Source: Clostridiaceae bacterium
Lineage (GTDB): Bacteria > Bacillota > Clostridia > SK-Y3
Reading direction: 5' to 3'
Assembly (NCBI GenBank): GCA_012735465.1
Contig: JAAYHJ010000050.1
Coordinates: 27,148-91,147 of the forward strand
DNA length: 64,000 nucleotides
This document shows positions 47,874 through 56,823 of the stretch, piece after piece. The translations under genes were made by a program, and so were the position numbers. The notes under the pieces were generated by a model. That model saw only the letters and a list, made by a program, of their open reading frames with translations. It did not search any database and was not told the origin of the DNA. How positions within the stretch are numbered: the stretch's first letter is position 1; each line of letters opens with the position of its first letter.

Positions 47874-49204
47874 TTTCTAACCTCCTGCTAATATTTTTAT
47901 TTTTGTAACATTTTAGTGCCGCATAAAAAGTTTAACAAAAATCAACAGCATAACTTAAAGTAAAGAGCATTGCATGGGATACCTTTAATCGCAACCATTA
48001 TATTTTGGGAATAAGCTCAAGAAAATAGAAGGGATTCAGGTTTTTAAACATATGTAAACGGCAACAAAAGTATGGGGTTGTAATTATTTTTTGAGCATTC
48101 AGAAAGCATTTATACCACAAAAACGCTTGACAAGAGGTGTGTAATGTTAAGCTTTTTTTGCTAGGCATCATTCAAGTTACAGTGCCTTTTCTGTATGACC
48201 AGAATGGAGGATGCTGCTAATAATCAAAACATACAAAAAATATAAAAAATATATAATTTTATGGGAGGTTACTTGTCAAACGATAATGGAATAAATGCAA
48301 TATCAGTAAATTTCCTTACTTTTGATTGCCGTTTTTTGTAATTGACCTTGACACTACTAACATACTCAAATTGCCAAGTATAATATGTTTACCATGGTGG
48401 TTTTTAGCTTGGCAAAGGTAGTTTAAAATATTTTTAAATACCTCAAGTTTAGATACCATTCTCGAGATAATGTTCTAAAGTTTTTGCCAGTAGTTATCCC
48501 CGATAAAATATCTCCCAAGCTTCTTATTCGTTAACTGAGTAAAAAAACATGATATTAAATTTTCAAAGAACAGAAAAATTATGGTTGCGTTATCGGTACA
48601 GCTTCGTCTTATGCCGCAAAATATTGCAGTTGATTTTTATAAGAATCTTTATGCAACACCAATATATTACTAATTTTTCACTTAACCACTTCTGTCTAAA
48701 TACAGAATGCGGTTGTGTGAAAAACAGTAAGCGCAGATTGACATGTTCATTTTTATTTTGCTATATTATGTATTATTTACTTAATTACTTAAGTTTGAAG
48801 ATATAGATATTTTAAACATAATTTGATTTATTTTGATGTCAATATAGTACTTTTATTTTATTAACATATATTTGATGAATTATAAAACGTTTTATAAACC
48901 CCATTAATACTCCTTTAATACTTCATAAATTTGTTGAAACAGAAACTTATCCACTATGGTTTACATCATTATACCGATATGACCGGGAGTGTGTAAATGC
49001 AATATTTTGCCGTTAAATAGTATTATATTGTTCATAAAAAATAGCTAATATAGTAAATATTTGTACAACCATGCTCTATTCACAATCATATTTGCATATC
49101 TTTATGGTAACGCTGCTTAAGATTTTCGGCCAAAAGTTAATGAATTATTTTTGTGGTATTATTATTATAAATTAAACTAAGTTATTACAAAGGAGGTCAT
49201 TTTG
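47874..49204 (+). other. 1.3-kb AT-rich gap between GH3 and macrodomain genes
   Basis: No gene is supported on either strand; the open frame at 48549-48806 has no ribosome binding site and looks random. The part next to the GH3 gene holds a cre-like site and a possible minus-strand TATAAT (48004-47999). AAAGGAGGTC before the macrodomain gene begins the next unit. I recognise no riboswitch or small RNA. Confidence 0.5.
48053..48066 (-). promoter_or_regulatory. cre-like catabolite repression site upstream of GH3
   Basis: TGTAAACGGCAACA matches the CcpA consensus TGWAANCGNTNWCA at 13 of 14 positions. It lies about 180 bp upstream of the GH3 start. Carbon catabolite control would fit a xylan-degrading enzyme. 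Confidence 0.4.
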
Positions 49205-49717
49205 ATGGCGGACAGGTTTGAAGTAATAATGGGTGATATTACAAAATGCAATACGGATGCAATTGTAAATGCCGCAAATAACTCACTGCTTGGGGGTGGT
49301 GGAGTGGATGGTGCGATTCATAAGGCAGCAGGAATTGAGCTGCTTTATGAATGCAAGAAGCTAAATGGCTGCGAAACCGGTCAGGCTAAGATAACAAAGG
49401 GATATAAATTGCCTGCCAAATGGGTAATTCATACTGTCGGTCCTATCTGGAAAGATGGTAACCACGATGAAGATAAGCTTTTAGCCGAATGTTACAGAAA
49501 TTCTCTTGCACTTGCGGTTAAAAATAACATAAGAACTATAGCTTTTCCGTCAATAAGCACAGGTGCATACCGTTTTCCAGTGGAAAGAGCAGCAAGGATT
49601 GCAGTTAATGAGATAAAAAGATTCCTTGAGACAGATATCAGTATAGAAAAAGTTTTTATGGTGTGTTTTGATATAAATACCTTTGAAGCATATAAGAAGG
49701 CTGAAACTGAACAATAA
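49205..49717 (+). CDS. Macrodomain protein (O-acetyl-ADP-ribose deacetylase type)
   Basis: A 170-aa single macrodomain that binds ADP-ribose and may remove it from proteins or cleave O-acetyl-ADP-ribose, the by-product of sirtuins. [32 protein letters not shown] and [15 protein letters not shown] are the MacroD/YmdB signatures with the catalytic Asp and ribose-binding loop. AAAGGAGGTC precedes the ATG at 49205. A sirtuin gene lies 7 kb downstream on the same strand. Confidence 0.95.
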   Translation: MADRFEVIMGDITKCNTDAIVNAANNSLLGGGGVDGAIHKAAGIELLYECKKLNGCETGQAKITKGYKLPAKWVIHTVGPIWKDGNHDEDKLLAECYRNSLALAVKNNIRTIAFPSISTGAYRFPVERAARIAVNEIKRFLETDISIEKVFMVCFDINTFEAYKKAETEQ

Positions 49718-49745
49718 TTGTCATTTATACGGATTAAAATGCTTT

Positions 49746-49780
49746 TTGAGGTTGTAAAAAACTACAGCCTCAATTTTGTT
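49746..49780 (+). terminator. Terminator after the macrodomain gene
   Basis: TTGAGGTTGTA pairs with TACAGCCTCAA (one G-T pair) and is followed by T-rich sequence. Confidence 0.85.
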
Positions 49781-49792
49781 TTTTCGAAACCA

Positions 49793-49840
49793 TTGACATT
49801 GAAGTATATACGGTATATGCTGTACATATACTATATATAC
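49793..49840 (+). promoter_or_regulatory. Promoter and operator of the YtrA-type regulator operon
   Basis: TTGACA (49793-49798), a 17-bp spacer and TATGCT (49816-49821). Overlapping it is a 16-bp near-perfect inverted repeat: GTATATACGGTATATG (49804-49819) and CATATACTATATATAC (49825-49840), which match at 14 of 16 positions with 5 bp between. A GntR/YtrA dimer bound here would cover the spacer and -10, so the operon probably represses itself. Confidence 0.75.
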
Positions 49841-49866
49841 AGAATGTACGACAGGAGGAGTCGTTA

Positions 49867-50241
49867 TTGAATATTATTATTTCTAATTCCTCGGATAAGC
49901 CTATTTATGAACAAATCCTTTTACAGATAAAAGATTTGATAATAAGCGGAAAGTTGAGGGAAGCGGAGGTGCTGCCGTCCATCAGGAATTTGGCAAAAGA
50001 ACTGAAGATAAGCGTAATTACTACTAAGAGGGCTTATGATGAACTTGAACGCGAGGGATATATTGTGACTGTTCCGGGAAAAGGAACTTATGTTGCGGCC
50101 CAAAACAAAGAACTGTTAAAGGAAACCAGGATTCGTATTGTAGAGGATAAACTGGCAGAGGCAGTTGCGGCGGCAAAAGCAGTACCGCTGTCTTTGAAAC
50201 AAATGCAGGAAATGCTTAAATTGCTATATGAGGAGGTATAA
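49867..50241 (+). CDS. GntR-family regulator, YtrA type
   Basis: A 124-aa repressor with an N-terminal winged helix (IYEQILLQIKDLIISGKL, LPSIRNLAKELKIS, then GKGTYVAA) and a short C-terminal dimerisation helix, the size of YtrA. The start is TTG at 49867, with AGGAGGAG upstream and no ATG available. The ABC genes follow after 2 bp. Such regulators respond to cell-envelope antibiotics and control an adjacent ABC exporter. Confidence 0.92.
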   Translation: MNIIISNSSDKPIYEQILLQIKDLIISGKLREAEVLPSIRNLAKELKISVITTKRAYDELEREGYIVTVPGKGTYVAAQNKELLKETRIRIVEDKLAEAVAAAKAVPLSLKQMQEMLKLLYEEV

Positions 50242-50243
50242 AA

Positions 50244-51113
50244 ATGGCTGTGCCAATATTGGAAATCAAGAACTTAAGAAAAGATTTTAAAAGCTTCAGC
50301 TTAAAAGACATTAATATTAAGCTGGAAAAAGGCTATATCATGGGATTTATAGGTCCCAACGGAGCAGGAAAGAGTACAACCATAAAGCTTATTATGAATC
50401 TGTTAAAAAAAGATGGAGGAGAAATAAAAGTTTTTGGGATGGACCATATTAAGAATGAAAAGGAAATAAAAAATAAGATAGGATTTGTATTTGATGAAAA
50501 TTATTTTTATGAGGAACTGACGGTAAATGAGATGAAGCGTATTATTGCTCCTATATATTCAACCTGGGATGAAGAATTGTTCAGGAAGATGAGCAGTAAT
50601 CTTAGCCTGCCGCTAAATAAAAAAATAAAAAATCTGTCTAAAGGTATGAAGATGAAATTTTCATTGGCAATAGCCTTATCTCATCATGCGGATTTATTAA
50701 TTATGGATGAGCCCACATCAGGACTGGACCCGGTGGTTAGAAGCGAGCTATTACAAATACTGTCGGAGTTTATTCAGGATGAAAATAAAGGTGTATTCTT
50801 TTCAACCCATATTACATCTGACCTGGATAAAATTGCTGACTATGTAACTATGATTCAAGATGGAGAAATAGTATTTTGTTTGGAGAAAGACGCTCTTCTT
50901 GATAGTTATGGTATTGTCAGAGGCCAAAAAGAAATATTGGATAATGATAAAAGGAAGTATCTTATTGGTATTCAGGAAAACCGATTTGGTTTTGAGGCTT
51001 TGGTAAAGGACAGAAAACAGGCAAGAAAAGTTTTTGGAGAAAGCATAATCATAGAAAAACCGACTTTGGAAGAAGTGATGCTGCATTTTATAAGGGGGGA
51101 GAAGAATGCTTAG
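50244..51113 (+). CDS. ABC transporter ATP-binding protein, YtrB type
   Basis: A 289-aa ATPase with Walker A GPNGAGKST, signature LSKGMKMKFSLAIALS, Walker B LLIMDEPTSGLDP and STHITSDLDKIAD. The C-terminal extension (IGIQENRFGFEALVKDR) is typical of the YtrB group. Its end overlaps the permease gene by 8 bp. The regulator-ATPase-permease order implies a bacitracin- or ramoplanin-type stress export module, by family analogy. Confidence 0.93.
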   Translation: MAVPILEIKNLRKDFKSFSLKDINIKLEKGYIMGFIGPNGAGKSTTIKLIMNLLKKDGGEIKVFGMDHIKNEKEIKNKIGFVFDENYFYEELTVNEMKRIIAPIYSTWDEELFRKMSSNLSLPLNKKIKNLSKGMKMKFSLAIALSHHADLLIMDEPTSGLDPVVRSELLQILSEFIQDENKGVFFSTHITSDLDKIADYVTMIQDGEIVFCLEKDALLDSYGIVRGQKEILDNDKRKYLIGIQENRFGFEALVKDRKQARKVFGESIIIEKPTLEEVMLHFIRGEKNA

Positions 51114-51765
51114 TCTGATACTTAAGGATATACTTGTGCAAAAGAAGCAGATAATATTTGCCCTGGCGTATATTATAATTGTTATGGTTGCTTTTCAGTC
51201 CTTTGGAGCTGCAATGTTTCCGGCAGGGATGGTAGCATTTACTTACATTTTAATTATAACTTCCTGTGCCTATGAAGATAAAAATAATTCCCATATAGTG
51301 ATAAACAGTTTACCTGTATCAAGATGGGAAGTGGTTCTTGCAAAATATCTTTCCGCAATTGTTTTTTTGACAATGGGTATAGTGGCTTATATTATTATAA
51401 AACAAATAGTTGTTATTTCCGGAATACCGCTGAAAACTTATCCTATAACCATAGAATATTTGGTAAGTGCTGTTTTTTCTTTCAGCTTGATGAATGCAGT
51501 ATATTTACCCATATTTTTTAAGTTTGGATATATGAAATCTAAAATGGTAAATTTTATACTTTTCTTTACTTTTTTCTTTGGTGGAAGTACGCTGGTCGGT
51601 TTTATTTCGGATAGCAGGCAAAAAGAGTGGGTAAGCATTATAGAAAATAATTTGAATAAACTATCTCCTCAGTCGATAGCGGTAATTATTATATCTGTGT
51701 CAGTGATACTGCTGGCGGTATCCTATGGGGTTTCGGTAAAACTATACAACGGAAGGGAATTTTAA
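51106..51765 (+). CDS. ABC-2 family permease of the YtrA operon
   Basis: A 219-aa membrane protein with about six hydrophobic segments. CAYEDKNNSHIVINSLPVSR after the third segment is the ABC2_membrane_2 (PF13346) signature. It overlaps the ATPase gene and is followed by a strong hairpin that begins at its stop codon. Confidence 0.88.
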   Translation: MLSLILKDILVQKKQIIFALAYIIIVMVAFQSFGAAMFPAGMVAFTYILIITSCAYEDKNNSHIVINSLPVSRWEVVLAKYLSAIVFLTMGIVAYIIIKQIVVISGIPLKTYPITIEYLVSAVFSFSLMNAVYLPIFFKFGYMKSKMVNFILFFTFFFGGSTLVGFISDSRQKEWVSIIENNLNKLSPQSIAVIIISVSVILLAVSYGVSVKLYNGREF

Positions 51766-51802
51766 ATATTAGGGACAGGCATTGATACCTGTCCCTAATA
51801 TT
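51765..51802 (+). terminator. Strong hairpin after the YtrA-ABC operon
   Basis: AATATTAGGGACAGG and CCTGTCCCTAATATT form a perfect 15-bp stem with an 8-nt loop. There is no T run, so it may act as an mRNA-stabilising or partial termination structure. Confidence 0.65.
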
Positions 51803-51936
51803 ATAATCGAAAAGTTAATAAATTGTTAATATTTAATTTATAGATATTCAAGGTTGATAAGCTATTATATATTTGTACGCATAAACGTTTGTGTGTTAAG
51901 TACAAATAATATAATATTATTAAGGAGGTAATTAAA

Positions 51937-53202
51937 ATGAAGATGACTAAAAGATCAACAGCAATTGGTGCTTTTTTAGTCGGTATGATGATTTTAATAA
52001 CATCAGCTTTTGCCGATGTTATGATTGAGTCAGGCTATTATAGCTTAAAAAATTCTGTAAAAGCAACGATGAAAAAACTATCTGAAGAAGTAGATAATTT
52101 CAGTGTTAATGTTGCCGCAACATTTAAAATTGATGATAAAATATATGCTGAAGCAGAAGAAGTTTGCAAGTTTGATATGGTAAACCAGGCAAAAGAAACC
52201 ATTGGAACAAATATGGAAAAAGGAGAAATTACTGAATCTTATTATTATGCTGACACAAAACAAAACATCTCGAAGGATTCTAAAACGGGCAAGTATTATG
52301 TTTGGAATAAGAAGAAAAACAAAGGTATGAATAACGAGGATAAGATTTTTGAAAATCCTTTTGAAGATGAACGGGTAATGGATGCTGAGAAAATTGCTGA
52401 TGCATTTGTAGGAAATCTGCAGGATGTTATTGAAGTTGAAGAAATAGACAATAAAAAAGTATATATAGGAAATCTGTCCGATGCTCAGGTTCCTTCTTTA
52501 ATAAATGCTATTTCATCCTTCATATTTAAGCATTCCATATTTGATGAATACACAACAAAGAGAATGGGCGTTCCATATCCAAAGTCAAATGTTTACGTTA
52601 CAAGTATATCCGGCAAGGCTATTGAAAATTCGGATGGCATCTTAGAAAGTATTATTGGCAGTGCAAGTATTTCTGCTGATGATAAAAACGGAATTACTCA
52701 TACCTATACTGTAGAATTTTCATTTGACATAAAAGATATCAACAATACCACTGTTACACCTCCTGATTTAGAAGGACAAGAGGTGGAATACAATGAAGAT
52801 TCAGAATATGTTTTTGACGAAAAATATGTTGGGAAATACAAAAACGATATTGTGAAGCTGGAGCATAATTCCTTCGTAAAAGTAGGAGAAAGATACTTAG
52901 AGATTACTTCTGTTGTGGACGGTAAAGTATATGGAAGGTATTACGAAGTTTACAATGAAGCATATGAAGAATCTCCGGTAGATTTTGAATTCATAGCTGA
53001 AGCCGGTGAATCCAGTTATTACTCAGCATTTAAGTATAATGATAAAAACGGCGAAGAAAAAACAGGGCTTATTCAAAAAAGGCAAGGAAAACAAAATATT
53101 TACTTATTGTTTGATGTTGAAATATCTGAAGATGGTTATGGATATTCGTATCTTTCCTATAATGAAGATTTTGACAATAATTTTGTAAGAATATTTGAAT
53201 AA
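51937..53202 (+). CDS. Secreted protein of unknown function between two ABC operons
   Basis: A 421-aa protein with a signal peptide (LVGMMILITSAFADV), then a part (about 30-270) with alternating beta strands and TESYYYADTKQNISKDS, and a C-terminal part rich in Tyr, Glu and Asp (about 280-421). I do not recognise a family; the first half is of the size and style of lipoprotein-carrier-like folds. AAGGAGG precedes the ATG and TATAAT lies 37 bp before that. It is flanked by two ABC exporters and may serve one of them; the function is unknown. Confidence 0.75.
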   Translation: MKMTKRSTAIGAFLVGMMILITSAFADVMIESGYYSLKNSVKATMKKLSEEVDNFSVNVAATFKIDDKIYAEAEEVCKFDMVNQAKETIGTNMEKGEITESYYYADTKQNISKDSKTGKYYVWNKKKNKGMNNEDKIFENPFEDERVMDAEKIADAFVGNLQDVIEVEEIDNKKVYIGNLSDAQVPSLINAISSFIFKHSIFDEYTTKRMGVPYPKSNVYVTSISGKAIENSDGILESIIGSASISADDKNGITHTYTVEFSFDIKDINNTTVTPPDLEGQEVEYNEDSEYVFDEKYVGKYKNDIVKLEHNSFVKVGERYLEITSVVDGKVYGRYYEVYNEAYEESPVDFEFIAEAGESSYYSAFKYNDKNGEEKTGLIQKRQGKQNIYLLFDVEISEDGYGYSYLSYNEDFDNNFVRIFE

Positions 53203-53248
53203 GAAAAATATTATATCATAAGAAGAATATTTTATCAGGCAGTGCTGT

Positions 53249-53271
53249 GAAGGCGACCTGGGGTCGCCTTC
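53249..53271 (+). terminator. Hairpin after the secreted protein gene
   Basis: GAAGGCGACC-TGG-GGTCGCCTTC, a perfect 10-bp GC-rich stem, without a long T run. Confidence 0.65.
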
Positions 53272-53319
53272 TAATATGTTGAGATAATAATTGTAAAAAC
53301 AAATGTTAAAGGAGGCTTA

Positions 53320-54048
53320 GTGTTGGACAAGACAATTGTAATTGAAAACCTTACAAAGACATATAAAAATAATCGCGGTATACAGGACATATATCTTGAA
53401 GTTGAACGCGGTGATATATTTGGATTCTTGGGACCAAATGGTGCGGGGAAAACCACTGCAATGAAAATCATGGTAGGGCTTATGAAACCGGATAAAGGAG
53501 ATGTTAAAATAAATGGGTACAGTGTATTAAATGAATATGAAAAGGCAATGAAAAATGTAGGATGCATCATAGAAAGTGTTATACCTTATCCTTATATGAC
53601 TGCTTTTGAAAACATGAAAGTTTGCGGAAGGTTTTATGAAGAAGTAAACAACTCAAGAATTGATGAATGTCTGGAGCTTGTAGGACTGTTTAAATATAAA
53701 AATGAAAAAACAAAAAACTTTTCCCTTGGAATGAAACAAAGATTAGGTATAGCCATGGCAATTTTATCCAACCCACAGGTATTAATTTTGGACGAACCGT
53801 TAAACGGGCTGGATGTGGAGGGGATGGTTGAAATGAGAAATTTGATACTTAAAATGGCAAGGGAATATAAAACCACTTTTTTTATTTCCAGTCACCTGAT
53901 ACATGATATTGAGCTAACCTGCAATAAAGTGGGTATTTTATATAATGGTAGGCTTCTGGATGTGGACAGTACGGATAATATCTTAAAAAACTATTCTTCA
54001 TTGGAAAATTACTATTTAAGCGAGGTGGATACCAATGTCGGTGTTTAA
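53320..54048 (+). CDS. ABC transporter ATP-binding protein, BcrA type
   Basis: A 242-aa ATPase with GPNGAGKTT, FSLGMKQRLGIAMAIL and VLILDEPLNGLDV. ENLTKTYKNNRGIQDIYLEV and the YPYMTAFENM region resemble bacitracin/lantibiotic exporters (BcrA, LanF). The start is GTG at 53320 or TTG at 53323 after AAAGGAGG. It overlaps the permease gene by 14 bp and leads an operon ending in a two-component system, suggesting peptide-antibiotic sensing and resistance. Confidence 0.93.
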   Translation: MLDKTIVIENLTKTYKNNRGIQDIYLEVERGDIFGFLGPNGAGKTTAMKIMVGLMKPDKGDVKINGYSVLNEYEKAMKNVGCIIESVIPYPYMTAFENMKVCGRFYEEVNNSRIDECLELVGLFKYKNEKTKNFSLGMKQRLGIAMAILSNPQVLILDEPLNGLDVEGMVEMRNLILKMAREYKTTFFISSHLIHDIELTCNKVGILYNGRLLDVDSTDNILKNYSSLENYYLSEVDTNVGV

Positions 54049-54778
54049 AGCAGCATACATAAATGAGTTATATAAAATATCAAAAAGAAAAAAGATTATG
54101 GCAGCGTCCATTCTTTCCATACTTGCTGTGGTGGGTGCAGCAGTAATCGTATATTGCTTGAATAATATGGTCGGTATCAGGGCAACAGGCAGTTCTGAAT
54201 TTTCTCTTTTGGTCCTTTCAGTTTTAAGTTATACATTAATTCCTTTGTTTACTGCCTTTGTATGCATTGATATATTTAGCGGAGAATTTACGGAGCAGAC
54301 CATAAGATTAACCCTCACAAGGCCGGTATCAAGGGCCAAGGTGTTTTCAGCCAAGGTTTTGGCCGCAGCCAGCTTTATCATGGCCAACTTGCTTTTTATA
54401 ATGATTTTGTCCACCATATTTTCGTTTATTATAAACGGTACTTCGTTTAATTTGTTTAAAATTTTTTTGTCATATATTTTGGAGTTTTTCCCTCTGTTTG
54501 TATTTTCTTTGGTTGTTATTCTAATTTGCAATATTACTAGAGGAACAACAAGTGCTTTCATGCTTTCGGTACTTGTGTTTATTTTGTTTAACGGGTTGGA
54601 GATAATTTTCCCTTATTATAAAAGTTTCTTTTTTACATCAACCTTTGATTGGTACAGGCTGTTTTTGGGCAGCTACATTAATTATTACAAGATACTAAGG
54701 TGTTTTTTAATCTTAAGTGGTTATAGTATAATGTTATTTGGTTTAGGATATTACCTGTTCGATAAAAAGGATATGTAG
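54035..54778 (+). CDS. ABC-2 family permease, BcrB-like
   Basis: A 247-aa membrane protein with six predicted helices. FSGEFTEQTIRLTLTRPVSR is the conserved cytoplasmic segment of ABC2_membrane_3-type permeases. It partners the preceding ATPase and precedes the histidine kinase gene by 12 bp. Confidence 0.9.
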   Translation: MSVFKAAYINELYKISKRKKIMAASILSILAVVGAAVIVYCLNNMVGIRATGSSEFSLLVLSVLSYTLIPLFTAFVCIDIFSGEFTEQTIRLTLTRPVSRAKVFSAKVLAAASFIMANLLFIMILSTIFSFIINGTSFNLFKIFLSYILEFFPLFVFSLVVILICNITRGTTSAFMLSVLVFILFNGLEIIFPYYKSFFFTSTFDWYRLFLGSYINYYKILRCFLILSGYSIMLFGLGYYLFDKKDM

Positions 54779-54790
54779 GATGATTATTTT

Positions 54791-56098
54791 ATGAGCTTAA
54801 AGAATCGTTTTTTAATGCAAAATATTTTGGTTTTACTGATGACCATTGTCATTACCGGTTGTATTGGTTTTATGTATATGTATTTTTATAATTTAATTAC
54901 CAATAATACTATTTTCAATGATGTACCGGATGTTGATATTGTTTTTATTGAAGATGACAAGGTTGTTTATCAGACCAAGAATTTCAGCAATGTACAGGTT
55001 AAAGAAATGCTGATGAATATCAGCATTAAGAAAAATGAGTTTTTTTATAAAAATACAAGATACAATCTGAAAGAGGAAAGCTTTATAACCCAGGATAATC
55101 ATAAATACAGGATTATAAAGCTTATTCCTGATAATAATCCAAAAGGTTATGACAAATCATTTTTTTGGTTTGTTATCTTTGTGTTTTTAATAACCTTTAT
55201 TATAGCCAATGCAATCGTACAGAAGCAAAACATGAAAGAAATAATAAACCCCATTATAAATTTTAAAAAGGAAACAGAAAAACTGAGAATGGGAGAGCTT
55301 GACACGGCAATTACCGATGACGGGTACGGAGAAGTGAGGGAGCTTGGCAAGGCAATTGAGCAGTTGCGCATAAAACTTAAGGATTCCATATATTATCAGC
55401 AAAAATTTGATGAAGACAGAAAGTTTTTAATTTCAAGCATATCCCATGACCTAAAAACACCAGTAACAGCTATAAGGGGGTATATAGACGGGGTTTTGGA
55501 GGGTATTGCCGATACGGATGAAAAAAAGAAAGAGTACTTAAAAAAGGCCGTTGAAAAGACAAAAGTGATAAATACAATCATAGAAGATTTATTATTGTAT
55601 TCTAAGCTTGACTTAAATCAGATCCCCTTTGATATTCAAAGGGTTGATATTGTTAAATATATGGATTATTGCGTTCAGGATAATTTAATACAGTTTGAAA
55701 GGGAAGGGAAGCGGATACTTGTTGAAAGCGAGCTTTCAGGGACTAAATATGTTATGATAGACGGTGAAAGGTTTAAACGCGTCGTACAAAATATTGTTGA
55801 TAATGCAAAGAAAAATATTGATAATAAAACTGGTAAACTTATAATAAAAATTAGGGAAACAAATTCAGCGATTATATTGGAATTTAAGGATAACGGACAA
55901 GGTATTAGGCAGGAAGATTTGCCACACATATTTGAAAGGTTTTACAGATCGGATTTAGCAAGAAAAGCCGAAGGGTCCAGCGGCTTAGGTCTTGCCATTG
56001 CCAAGCAAATAGTTGAAGGTATGGGAGGCCGTATTTGGGCTGTCAGTAAACCCGGTCAAGGAGCATCCATTATTATATCATTGAAGAAATCTCAATAA
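54791..56098 (+). CDS. Sensor histidine kinase
   Basis: A 435-aa membrane kinase: transmembrane helix near the N-terminus, an extracellular sensor of about 100 residues, a second helix at about 123-140 (FWFVIFVFLITFIIANAIVQ), a HAMP region, HisKA with His219 in SHDLKTPVTAIRGY, and a HATPase domain with VVQNIVDNAKKN, DNGQGIRQEDLP and GSSGLGLAIAKQI. It is encoded before its regulator, and together with the ABC genes forms one operon. Confidence 0.95.
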   Translation: MSLKNRFLMQNILVLLMTIVITGCIGFMYMYFYNLITNNTIFNDVPDVDIVFIEDDKVVYQTKNFSNVQVKEMLMNISIKKNEFFYKNTRYNLKEESFITQDNHKYRIIKLIPDNNPKGYDKSFFWFVIFVFLITFIIANAIVQKQNMKEIINPIINFKKETEKLRMGELDTAITDDGYGEVRELGKAIEQLRIKLKDSIYYQQKFDEDRKFLISSISHDLKTPVTAIRGYIDGVLEGIADTDEKKKEYLKKAVEKTKVINTIIEDLLLYSKLDLNQIPFDIQRVDIVKYMDYCVQDNLIQFEREGKRILVESELSGTKYVMIDGERFKRVVQNIVDNAKKNIDNKTGKLIIKIRETNSAIILEFKDNGQGIRQEDLPHIFERFYRSDLARKAEGSSGLGLAIAKQIVEGMGGRIWAVSKPGQGASIIISLKKSQ

Positions 56099-56125
56099 CT
56101 TTTCAGTAATTTTGGGAGTGGTAAT

Positions 56126-56809
56126 GTGAAAAGAATATTAATTATAGAAGACGACAGGAGCATATCAGAGCTGCAAAAGGATTTCCTGGAAATGAGCGGG
56201 TATGAAGTTGTATGTGCTTTTGACGGGAAAACAGGGTTTTCCCTCATTCAAAATCAGGATTTCGACCTCATTATTTTGGACTTGATGCTCCCGGAAAAGG
56301 ACGGTTTTGAAATATTAAAAGAAATAGCCGATACAAAACAAATACCCGTTTTGATTGTATCGGCTAAATCCGAGGAAGCATATAAAATTAAAGGTTTGAA
56401 CTTGGGTGCGGATGATTATATAACAAAGCCTTTTGGTATGGGCGAACTGGTTGCCAGGGTAAACAGTCATATAAAAACCTATGAAAGGTTTAATAAAAGG
56501 ACAAAAAATGATTACATAACCGTAGGAGCATTATCCATAGATAAGCAAGGCCGCAGGGTATTTGTATCCGGCAACGAGGTTTTTCTGCCGCAGAAAGAAT
56601 TTGATTTGCTTTTGTTTTTGGTGGAAAACCCAAACAAGGTTTTCAGCAAGGAGACCCTTTATGAAAAGATTTGGGGGTATGATGCATTGTCCGATGTATC
56701 AACGGTAACCGTTCATGTGGCAAGAATAAGAGAAAAAATAGAACCGGACCCTGAAAAGTATCAGTACATTGAAACCGTATGGGGAGCAGGATATAGATTT
56801 AGAATATAA
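56126..56809 (+). CDS. OmpR-family response regulator
   Basis: A 227-aa regulator with receiver domain (Asp9, Asp10, phosphorylation site Asp52 in LILDLMLPEKDGFE, Lys in YITKPFG) and a winged-helix C-terminus (LPQKEFDLLLFLVENP, VSTVTVHVARIREKI). The GTG at 56126 is the start, because the overlapping ATG at 56124 runs into a stop. It is the partner of the kinase encoded just before. Confidence 0.95.
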   Translation: MKRILIIEDDRSISELQKDFLEMSGYEVVCAFDGKTGFSLIQNQDFDLIILDLMLPEKDGFEILKEIADTKQIPVLIVSAKSEEAYKIKGLNLGADDYITKPFGMGELVARVNSHIKTYERFNKRTKNDYITVGALSIDKQGRRVFVSGNEVFLPQKEFDLLLFLVENPNKVFSKETLYEKIWGYDALSDVSTVTVHVARIREKIEPDPEKYQYIETVWGAGYRFRI

Positions 56810-56823
56810 GGAAGGTGCATTTT

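Noticed and set aside
48549..48806. 85-codon open frame in the gap after GH3
   Set aside because: No ribosome binding site and a random-looking composition rich in Cys, Tyr and Phe from AT-rich DNA.
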